Assembly (NCBI RefSeq): GCF_014647375.1
Contig: NZ_BMPB01000004.1
Span: 186,001-250,000 of the forward strand
Direction of reading: 5' to 3'
DNA from: Parabacteroides faecis
GTDB lineage: Bacteria; Bacteroidota; Bacteroidia; Bacteroidales; Tannerellaceae
Length of the DNA stretch: 64,000 nucleotides
Part shown: in pieces, positions 17,878-25,528 of the stretch
Numbering within the stretch: the stretch's first letter is position 1
Layout: the number at the start of each line of letters is the position of its first letter
Made by a program: the position numbers and the translations under genes
The notes under the pieces: generated by a model
Told to the model about the DNA's origin: nothing
The model's database searches: none
What the model saw: the letters and a program-made list of their open reading frames with translations, nothing else

Positions 17878-20262
17878 ATGAAAGGGAAATCTGTTAGCAT
17901 ATTACTGTTGATATTTTCGTTTTGCATGGCACCATGGGTCGATGCCCAGGATAACAGAAAGGGATCCTGGTTACCGGAAGACGGAAAGATGTCTGTTCCG
18001 GATAGAAAATCTACAGAGGTGTCCGACTTCTTAAAGTCTTTGCATGGTTATCTGCGTCCGATTGTTTGTGAATATGAGGATGTGGTCTTAAAATCGGCAA
18101 AGGGTTTTAAAAAAGGAAAAGCGCAAGTGCAAACTTCCTCATGGAGTTGTAATATTAACGAAACGACAGTAGCCGATTGTCCCGATGCCTTAGATTTAGA
18201 TATTACCTTTATGATAACAGAAGGAGAGCTGAAATCGGGTGGTGTGGCGTTGGCTTTTGATTTTACCGGTTGGAGCCGCGAGAACTATGTCTTAATGCCC
18301 GCCTATGTATATAATGGAAACAGGTTTCATGTAGAGACCAATGGATATATGGCTCCTTATCCCTCATATTACTATTATAATAAGAACGTTCCGCTATTGT
18401 TTTCCAATAGCCCGCGTTTGTCAGAGGAAAGAAGTGCTTCTAAAATAGAGGCGCTTACAGGTAATCTGGCAACACCTGCATTTTGTTTTTTCTCTCCGAA
18501 GGAACAAAGAGGATGCATCATATTGACAGAGCAGAAAAGTCATTTAGGCAATTATGGAATGTTTATTGAAGAAAATGCATCACAGGATAGGGCTACTTTT
18601 GTCGTTAGTGCTCCCGGTGTTCGTGAGTTGACTGCAGGGTTTGGAGATTTTGGGTATAGTGGGGATCAGGCATGCAAGTGGACTTCCGGTGATCGGTTAC
18701 GGATGAGGTTTCGTATCTATAACTTTGAAGCAAGCGGTATTCCGGATCTTTTAGATAAATTCATGAACGTACGCAAAGAAGTTACAGGGAAAAATAATCC
18801 GAGGAATTTGTGCCCGTTTAGTACGGTTACCTCTTTCACGGCTGATTATAAGAATCAGGTTCGTTGGTTGGAAAAAGGAACGGGTAAAAGTTTTTACCGT
18901 ATGGAGAATTCAGATGGCTATCAGCTCGGCTGGGTTGGTGGCTTGATGGGTACTTTTGCTATGTTGGCATTAGACGATTCATTATCGCGTGAACGGGTTA
19001 TTCAAACGTATGATTATGTCGTTTCGAATATGCGTGGTAAGAGCGGATATTTTTATGGTAGTTTTCGGGATGGAAAGGTAGGGAGTGACAGGGATAATAT
19101 TCCTGACGCAGCTTTGGTGAGAAAAAATTCGGATGCCTTGTTCTTCATGATGAAACACCTCCTGTTATTCGAACAGCAAGGATATGGTGATTTAGTGAAA
19201 CAGGAATGGAAGGATGCCGCAAGAGCTCTTGCACAGGCTTTTGTGAATACCTGGGTTAAAAATAAAGATTTAGGAAACTATGTGAATGCGGCTACGGGCG
19301 AAATAATCATTTATCATTCGACCTCCGGTGCTATTGCACCGGCCGGATTGGTACTGGCTGCTCGATATTTCAAAGAGAATTCTTTTTTGAAAACAGCCAT
19401 GGAAATAGCCGGTTACTTTTATGATGATTATGTGGCCGGGTTGGGACTCACCTGTGCGCATTCCGGGGATATAATGCAGGATGCAGATGCCGATTCCGCC
19501 TATGGATTTATGGAATCTTTAATGGCTTTGTATTATGCGACAATGGATAAAAAATGGTTGTCTATGGCTCAGACGACAGCTCATTTGGCGGCTACCTGGA
19601 CCTTATCCTATGACTATGAATATCCACCCGGTTCTACATTGTATGACTTAAAAGCGAATACGGCTGGCGCCATATGGGCTAGTGTACAAAATAAACATGC
19701 AGCACCTGGGATATGCACCAGCTCGGGAGATTATTTATTTAAACTGTTCAGGGCTACCGGCCAGGTGCGGTATGCCGATCTGTTGAGAGATATCATCCAT
19801 GCGCATGCCGAGGTAATGGAAACGCCGGGAAGATCTACAACCGGTATGGGACCGGGGACATCGATGGAGCGTATCCAAACCACGGATGCAGATGGAAAAG
19901 GTGCCGTCGGAGTGATTCTTAAAACATCCAATGGCTGGACGGAAGATTGCGGTTTGCTGATGTCGCTTGAAGTTCCGGGTATATATGTACAAACCGATCA
20001 GGATGTATTATATGTCTTTGATCATTTAAAGGTTGAGGTTGTATGTCGTAATGGTGACGAGGTGACATTGAGGATAGCTAATCCTACGCGTTTCGATGCT
20101 GCGACGGCTGTTTTCGCAGAACGGTCTTCTTCTGCCGGCAAGCCTTTAGGGTATTGTAATTTTACACAGTGGAAAAAAGTATTGGTGAAGGCCGGAAATA
20201 TCGTGGAGGTTGTAATAAAGGCAACAGACGATATAAAAATAGCCTCGAAAGCCAAGTGCTAA
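17878..20262 (+). CDS. Family 'Y' exported six-hairpin (alpha/alpha toroid) putative glycosidase, copy 1
   Basis: Exported 794-residue protein (signal MKGKSVSILLLIFSFCM, cleavage near VDAQ). The N-terminal half, about 40-300, is beta-rich. From about 340 onward the sequence has the rhythm of paired helices with Trp/Gly-rich turns (LGWVGGLMGTFAMLALDD, KSGYFYGSF, NYVNAATGE, NKHAAPGICTSSGDYLFKLF) seen in six-hairpin glycosidases. I do not recognise a numbered family. A paralogue lies at 23276 and shares the block order throughout. MQDADADSAYG and NGWTEDCGLLMSLEVPGIY hold conserved acids that could be catalytic. It is probably co-transcribed with GH120. A lyase or unsaturated-sugar hydrolase fold is an alternative reading. 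Confidence 0.6.
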   Translation: MKGKSVSILLLIFSFCMAPWVDAQDNRKGSWLPEDGKMSVPDRKSTEVSDFLKSLHGYLRPIVCEYEDVVLKSAKGFKKGKAQVQTSSWSCNINETTVADCPDALDLDITFMITEGELKSGGVALAFDFTGWSRENYVLMPAYVYNGNRFHVETNGYMAPYPSYYYYNKNVPLLFSNSPRLSEERSASKIEALTGNLATPAFCFFSPKEQRGCIILTEQKSHLGNYGMFIEENASQDRATFVVSAPGVRELTAGFGDFGYSGDQACKWTSGDRLRMRFRIYNFEASGIPDLLDKFMNVRKEVTGKNNPRNLCPFSTVTSFTADYKNQVRWLEKGTGKSFYRMENSDGYQLGWVGGLMGTFAMLALDDSLSRERVIQTYDYVVSNMRGKSGYFYGSFRDGKVGSDRDNIPDAALVRKNSDALFFMMKHLLLFEQQGYGDLVKQEWKDAARALAQAFVNTWVKNKDLGNYVNAATGEIIIYHSTSGAIAPAGLVLAARYFKENSFLKTAMEIAGYFYDDYVAGLGLTCAHSGDIMQDADADSAYGFMESLMALYYATMDKKWLSMAQTTAHLAATWTLSYDYEYPPGSTLYDLKANTAGAIWASVQNKHAAPGICTSSGDYLFKLFRATGQVRYADLLRDIIHAHAEVMETPGRSTTGMGPGTSMERIQTTDADGKGAVGVILKTSNGWTEDCGLLMSLEVPGIYVQTDQDVLYVFDHLKVEVVCRNGDEVTLRIANPTRFDAATAVFAERSSSAGKPLGYCNFTQWKKVLVKAGNIVEVVIKATDDIKIASKAKC

Positions 20263-20316
20263 TTGTATTTGGTACAATACGTAAGATTGTATAACTTAAT
20301 AAAAGGAAAGTATAAA

Positions 20317-20345
20317 TTGATTAGATGCTATTCCTCTTATTTTTG
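20317..20345 (+). promoter_or_regulatory. Bacteroidetes-type promoter ahead of GH38-like copy 2
   Basis: TTG (20317-20319), an 18-bp spacer and TATTTTTG (20338-20345) match the -33/-7 pattern of Bacteroidetes housekeeping promoters. The -7 box is 23 bp before the ATG at 20369. This gives the second enzyme cassette its own start in addition to readthrough from copy 2 of the 66-bp element. Confidence 0.5.
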
Positions 20346-20368
20346 TCTCATATTATACGTACACTTAT

Positions 20369-23056
20369 ATGAAACGGATTTTACTTTTTATCGTACTGGC
20401 ATTATTTATATCCCGGTCGAATGCGCAGATAGCTGCGATAGATGTCGATAATGGTTCTGAAAAGACATCGGTCGAAGATATCATTATTGTATTTAAAATG
20501 CATTTTGATATCGGATATACAGACTGGTCGGAATCTATATTGCAGAAATATGCAAATTCCATGATGGATGAAACCTTACATTCGGTGGATGTAACGAGTA
20601 AGTTGCCACAGGAGAAACAGTTTGTGTGGACGCTCCCCGGGTGGCCTATGAAATATATATTGGATAATATATCGGCAGACCGGAAGCCGGATATTGAGGC
20701 AGCCTTGAAAGATGGACGTTTCAGGGTACACGCTCTTCCTTTTACTTATGAGACGGAGTCGAGTGATCTGGAAACGTTGGTTCGCGGAATGTCCTATTCT
20801 TCTCAAATCAACCGGACGTATGGGCATCCGTTGACAAGAGGCGCAAAACTGACTGACGTTCCTTGTCATTCCTGGATTTTACCGACACTACTGACACAGG
20901 CGGGAGTAAAGATTTTACATATCGGATGTAATCCGGGTTCAGTTTCTCCGGAACTTCCGACATTATTCTGGTGGGAAGGTCCTGACGGCTCCCGGCTACT
21001 GACGTTTAACTGGGCTGAATATTATGGATCAGGTGTTTTACCGCCTGAAGGATGGAAGTATAAAACATGGTTAGCCATGATCCATACACATGAAAATACC
21101 GGAGCACCGAAACCGGAAGAGGTTGCGGCTGTATTGGAAGAAGCCCGTAAGAAAGTGCCGGGAGCCAGGGTCAGGATAGGACAACTGGAAGATTTTTACG
21201 ATACGTTGATGAAAGAGAATCCTTCTATTCCTGTGGTACGGGGAGATATGCCCGACACCTGGATCCATGGTTATATGTCGATGCCCAAAGAGGTGAAGAT
21301 CAATAAATCGATGCAACGTCTGATCTATAATGAAGAGACCTTGAATACGTTGCTAAAAGGTTGGAACGCCAAGGCTGAACCTGTGAAACCGTATGTCGAT
21401 AAGGCTATCGAACAGTCGGTATTGTTTGACGAACATACTTTCGGACTGGCAATCAGCCACGGCCACCAGGCTTCCTGGAAATATGGCGATCCGTTTGTGA
21501 TAGATCGTGCGAAAGGTGCTTATGATTTTATTGAAGAATCATGGAACGAAAAGGCTAGCCGTGTACATCGATCGAAACAATATCTTATCCCCTCTTTGCG
21601 TAAAGACATGCGTAATCTGGCCAATGCCGTAGAGGGGGATGGGCAGAAGGTTGTGGTATATAACCCGTTACCCTGGAAGCGCTCGGGTGTTGTTTCGTTG
21701 TATATGAGTGTCTATCAGAAGAAATTTACTGTTTATGGATTGAAAGACGAACAGACTGGCGAGATCATTCCCGCTTATAATGAGGGTAACTATCTCTCAT
21801 TTACCGCTCATGATGTACCTACTTTGGGATATAAAACTTATTCGGTGATAACCGAACCTGTTTCGGAAAAGGCTCACTCCATTCGTGTCGTTCAGGCAGA
21901 GAATGTTATTGAAAACCAGTATTTCAAAGTAGTTATTTCACCGGATAACGGTGCTCTGTTGTCTGTCTGGGATAAGAAACGGCAGCAGGAGATGGTCGAT
22001 ACCGGCAGTGAATACGGCTTTGGCGAGTTTATTCATGAGAAGTTTGGTAATGAAGAGATCGAACGATATAACAAAGCATACGTAAAACCGGGACATCATG
22101 GTTGGGCGGATCCGGAGATGGGACGTCCGGTAGATTCGGCTTTAAAGTATGAAATGGTAAAAGGTAAAGCTTTAAGAATTGCTTATAATCAGACAGTACA
22201 CTCGGTGGAAGCCACAGCCTTCTGCCGTTCCGGTCGTGGTGAAGACTATACCTTGACTTATACGCTTTATGAAGATTCTCCTTATATGGAAATTTGTTGG
22301 GGGATGCAGAATAAGCGGGCCGATATGCAGCCGGAAGGCGGATGGTTGGCATTCCCTTTTAATGTCTCTCAGCCGGTCTTCCATTTAGGACGTACAGGGG
22401 CTGTTGTTAATCCGGCTACGGATTTTATAAAACGGTCTAATCATGATTATTATTTTCTGAATACAGGTATGGCTGTTGTCGACCCGAAAGGTAGGGGATT
22501 CGGATTGAATACACCGAATGCTCCGGCAGTCAGCCTGGATCGCCCGGGATTATATCGTTTTACCGGTGACTTTATTCCTCAAAGACCGAATGTGTTTGTC
22601 AATCTATTCAATACTCAGTGGGGAACAAACTTTACAGAGTGGGTGGAAGGTGCTCTGTCGGCCAGGATTTATCTATGGTCGGTCGATGAATATAAGAATG
22701 AGCCTTCGCTGATCACTCCGACAGAAGAAACACGTGTACCTCTTATGGCTGTTTACAGAGAAGGAAAAGGTGGAGAACTGCCTTTGTCGGCAGAAGGAAT
22801 ACAGTTGTCGAAAAAAGGAGTTCTGGTAACAGCCTTCGGAGCTAACACGGACGGAGACGGAGAAGTCCTGCGGGTCTGGGAACAGGCAGGGGATGCGGGT
22901 GAATGTGTAATCACATTGCCTGACAGCGGTTATCGTACGGCCCAGTATTGTAATCTGCGTGGGGAACGTCTGGGAAAAGCCTTTCCTGTGAAACAAAATA
23001 AAATAACTGTTAACTTGAAGGCTTACCAGCCGTTATCATTAATTCTGGAGAAATAA
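20369..23056 (+). CDS. GH38-like alpha-mannosidase-family enzyme, copy 2
   Basis: Exported 895-residue enzyme (signal MKRILLFIVLALFISRSNAQ), paralogous along its full length to the product at 10711. FKMHFDIGYT carries His45 and Asp47 (metal ligands), LTDVPCHSW carries Asp163 (nucleophile/ligand position), and FDEHTFGLA holds the late His. The Gly usual in VPGH is Cys here, a small change next to the active-site Asp. LFWWEGPDGSR and PGWPMKY-type blocks match copy 1. It lies 106 bp after family Y copy 1 behind a recognisable -33/-7 promoter, and is followed after 4 bp by a small secreted protein gene. Alpha-mannosidase activity is inferred from the superfamily. Confidence 0.83.
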   Translation: MKRILLFIVLALFISRSNAQIAAIDVDNGSEKTSVEDIIIVFKMHFDIGYTDWSESILQKYANSMMDETLHSVDVTSKLPQEKQFVWTLPGWPMKYILDNISADRKPDIEAALKDGRFRVHALPFTYETESSDLETLVRGMSYSSQINRTYGHPLTRGAKLTDVPCHSWILPTLLTQAGVKILHIGCNPGSVSPELPTLFWWEGPDGSRLLTFNWAEYYGSGVLPPEGWKYKTWLAMIHTHENTGAPKPEEVAAVLEEARKKVPGARVRIGQLEDFYDTLMKENPSIPVVRGDMPDTWIHGYMSMPKEVKINKSMQRLIYNEETLNTLLKGWNAKAEPVKPYVDKAIEQSVLFDEHTFGLAISHGHQASWKYGDPFVIDRAKGAYDFIEESWNEKASRVHRSKQYLIPSLRKDMRNLANAVEGDGQKVVVYNPLPWKRSGVVSLYMSVYQKKFTVYGLKDEQTGEIIPAYNEGNYLSFTAHDVPTLGYKTYSVITEPVSEKAHSIRVVQAENVIENQYFKVVISPDNGALLSVWDKKRQQEMVDTGSEYGFGEFIHEKFGNEEIERYNKAYVKPGHHGWADPEMGRPVDSALKYEMVKGKALRIAYNQTVHSVEATAFCRSGRGEDYTLTYTLYEDSPYMEICWGMQNKRADMQPEGGWLAFPFNVSQPVFHLGRTGAVVNPATDFIKRSNHDYYFLNTGMAVVDPKGRGFGLNTPNAPAVSLDRPGLYRFTGDFIPQRPNVFVNLFNTQWGTNFTEWVEGALSARIYLWSVDEYKNEPSLITPTEETRVPLMAVYREGKGGELPLSAEGIQLSKKGVLVTAFGANTDGDGEVLRVWEQAGDAGECVITLPDSGYRTAQYCNLRGERLGKAFPVKQNKITVNLKAYQPLSLILEK

Positions 23057-23060
23057 ACAA

Positions 23061-23279
23061 ATGAAATTCAATAAGTGTGTTTTTGTATGTATTAGTTTTT
23101 TTGTATGCTCTGCTTTGTCCTTATGGTATACGAAGCCTGCAGGAATCAAACAAGATAGCATACAATTTAACGATGTATCAGGTTGTAAGTTCTCGTCTGA
23201 AAAAGATAAAGGCGGTTACTTTCTGACGACGTTTCAGGTAAGGAAAAACAAAATATATAAAATAATAGCTGATATATGA
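23061..23279 (+). CDS. Small secreted protein of unknown function (72 aa)
   Basis: A 72-residue protein with a hydrophobic N-terminus that looks like a signal peptide (KCVFVCISFFVCSALSLW), then about 50 polar residues (SSEKDKGGYFLTTF). I do not recognise it. The start lies 4 bp after the GH38-like stop, and its stop overlaps the family Y start (ATGA), so it sits translationally coupled within the operon. Family Y copy 1 has no equivalent. It may be a genuine small periplasmic protein or the shortened remains of a larger gene. Confidence 0.5.
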   Translation: MKFNKCVFVCISFFVCSALSLWYTKPAGIKQDSIQFNDVSGCKFSSEKDKGGYFLTTFQVRKNKIYKIIADI

Positions 23280-25516
23280 AAAAAACAATTATTCTATGTG
23301 TTCTCTGTCTTTTGTCGAGTATGTATGCAAAGGTAACTGCACAGGCTTCCTGGTTACCGGCTGTGAAAGACGTGAATAAAAATATCCGTTTGTTGGAGTG
23401 TTCTTACAACGAAGCCGAGTTGAAGCATTGTGAAGAAATAAATTCGTCTTCCAACTGGGAAGTACGGACCGAGCAGGCGATGGCAAATGGTGGTAAACTG
23501 TATATTTTTTCTTTTACAGCCAGACGGGATATGAAGGATGCCGGTGTGGCAGTGGCATTCGACCGGTATGGCTGGACAAGCGATAACTATGTGATGATCC
23601 CTTCTTCTGTCTACAATGGCAACAGGCAACGTATTGTAAACCGTTCGTACGCTACCGGCCTCGATAAAACGGATTATAACCGGAAAGATCTGGCGCTAAC
23701 TTCTAATCCGATTCCCCAGCTTTCTCCTGAGTTCGGAGCTCCATCCCGTTTGGAGATCAATGTCAGTAATGCGGCAACTCCGGCTATGACTATGCTGGAA
23801 CGGGGAAAGAAGTCCGGAACGATTTTATTAACCGACCAGGGCATCGAATGGGATAAGCAACTGTTGGACCATGCTTTGATCGTAGAAGAAACTCCGGATC
23901 GCAGTATCGCTTCTTTTGTCGTCAGTGCTCCGGGCGTACGGGAACGTAAACCGGAATTTATCGGTTTCAGCAAAAGTCCCGACCGGGGAATACAGGTGAA
24001 GAAAGGAGACCGGATCGTTATTCGGGTTACCGAGATCACTTTTCCCTGCGAAGATGTACCGGTATTACTGGCCCGCTTTATGAAGGATCGTAAACTGCAT
24101 ACAGCCGGGGAAGCCCCCCGTAATTTGATGCCGATGAGCGAGGTACTGACACGAATGGTACGGAATATCGACGACCGTTATTATGTGGGTGACCAGTGGG
24201 AATACTACTGCCCGGAGAATGCCGACTGGATTTCCTACGGCTGGATTGGCGGTCTGATGAATACCTATCCGATGCTGGCTTTAGGCGATGAGGATCATTT
24301 ACGAAAAGTGAAGAATACGTTCGACTTCGGACTGCCGCGTGCTAAAGGAAAAAGCGGTTATTATTATGATGTTCTCGGATCGGACGGAAAAGTCTTATAC
24401 CGTGATGCGGCCGTCAACAATCCGGGAATCGGCCTGACACGTAAAAACGGGGATGTGCTTTATTGGATGGTCAAGCAATTTATGCTGTTGAAGGAACAGG
24501 GAAAAGCCAATGTTATCGACGCCGGATGGGAAACGAATGTGCGTCTGCTGGCGGATGCTTTTGTCAATACCTGGAAAAAACAGGGTACATGGGGTAATTA
24601 TCTGGATGTGGAAACCGGTAATGTGGCTGTCTATAATACGACGAGCGGCGCTATGGCTGTTGCCGGATTGGCTTTGGCTTCCGGGTATTATAATAATCCG
24701 GCTTATCTGGAAGTGGCTTGCGAGGCAGCGGCAGACTATTACGATAATTTTGCTTTAGTCGGCTTTACTTCCGGTGGCTGTGGGGATATCCTGCAAAATG
24801 CAGATTCGGAAACGGCAGTTGCTCTCCTCACTTCTTTAATGACTCTTTATGAAATAACCGGAAAAGAACAATATCTGAAACAAGCCGGGGATCTGGCAAA
24901 CCTGTGCGCCACCTGGACCGTTTCTTTCCCTTATCGTCTGCCGGAAGATACTCCATTGGCGAAACTCGGTGCGAATCTGACCGGTGCCGTTTGGGCAAGC
25001 ACGCAGAATAAACACGGGGCCCCGGGTTTTTGTACACAGTCAGGAGACGCCTTGTTCAAGTTATACCGTTCTACCGGAGATATGTCTTATGCCGAGTTAC
25101 TTCGGGACGTGATTCATGCTCATGCGGAAGGCGTACAACCGAATGGTAAGATCACGGAGCGTCTGACTTATTGTGATGCCGACAGCCGTGGTTCGCGCGG
25201 AGATGGCGGCAAGACCGGATGGAATGAGACAAACGGAGCAATGATGGCGTTGGAAATCCCCGGTATCTACGTGCGGACGGATATCGGTTCACTCTACGTC
25301 TTTGATCATGTGGAAGCTAAAATTGTAAAGCAGAGCAATAAGCAATTGGTTCTGCAAATCACGAATCCGACCGCTTATGATGCTACCGTAACGATCTTTG
25401 CTGAGAATGCAGAGGAGTCTGCCCGTCCGTTGGGTGATAACGCTTTCCTGCAATGGAAAGATAAAGTGACGGTAAAGGCGGGTAAGTCCGTAAACTATAA
25501 ACTAAAAACAAATTAA
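23276..25516 (+). CDS. Family 'Y' exported six-hairpin (alpha/alpha toroid) putative glycosidase, copy 2
   Basis: Exported 746-residue protein (signal MKKTIILCVLCLLSSMYAKV, cleavage near TAQA), paralogue of the product at 17878 but with a shorter N-terminus. Shared blocks include FDRYGWTSDNYVMIP (FDFTGWSRENYVLMP in copy 1), FVVSAPGVRE, YGWIGGLMNTYPMLALGD, NTTSGAMAVAGLALA, NADSETA, QNKHGAPGFCTQSGD and MMALEIPGIYVRTD. These suggest an N-terminal beta-sandwich followed by a helical toroid. It is not assignable to a known family by eye. It is translationally coupled to the small gene upstream and followed 12 bp later by family X copy 2. Confidence 0.6.
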   Translation: MKKTIILCVLCLLSSMYAKVTAQASWLPAVKDVNKNIRLLECSYNEAELKHCEEINSSSNWEVRTEQAMANGGKLYIFSFTARRDMKDAGVAVAFDRYGWTSDNYVMIPSSVYNGNRQRIVNRSYATGLDKTDYNRKDLALTSNPIPQLSPEFGAPSRLEINVSNAATPAMTMLERGKKSGTILLTDQGIEWDKQLLDHALIVEETPDRSIASFVVSAPGVRERKPEFIGFSKSPDRGIQVKKGDRIVIRVTEITFPCEDVPVLLARFMKDRKLHTAGEAPRNLMPMSEVLTRMVRNIDDRYYVGDQWEYYCPENADWISYGWIGGLMNTYPMLALGDEDHLRKVKNTFDFGLPRAKGKSGYYYDVLGSDGKVLYRDAAVNNPGIGLTRKNGDVLYWMVKQFMLLKEQGKANVIDAGWETNVRLLADAFVNTWKKQGTWGNYLDVETGNVAVYNTTSGAMAVAGLALASGYYNNPAYLEVACEAAADYYDNFALVGFTSGGCGDILQNADSETAVALLTSLMTLYEITGKEQYLKQAGDLANLCATWTVSFPYRLPEDTPLAKLGANLTGAVWASTQNKHGAPGFCTQSGDALFKLYRSTGDMSYAELLRDVIHAHAEGVQPNGKITERLTYCDADSRGSRGDGGKTGWNETNGAMMALEIPGIYVRTDIGSLYVFDHVEAKIVKQSNKQLVLQITNPTAYDATVTIFAENAEESARPLGDNAFLQWKDKVTVKAGKSVNYKLKTN

Positions 25517-25528
25517 TAATAAACTCTT

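Noticed and set aside
20263-20451. 62-codon open frame between Y copy 1 and GH38-like copy 2
   Set aside because: It overlaps the start of the GH38-like gene in another frame, lacks a plausible product and spans a good -33/-7 promoter.
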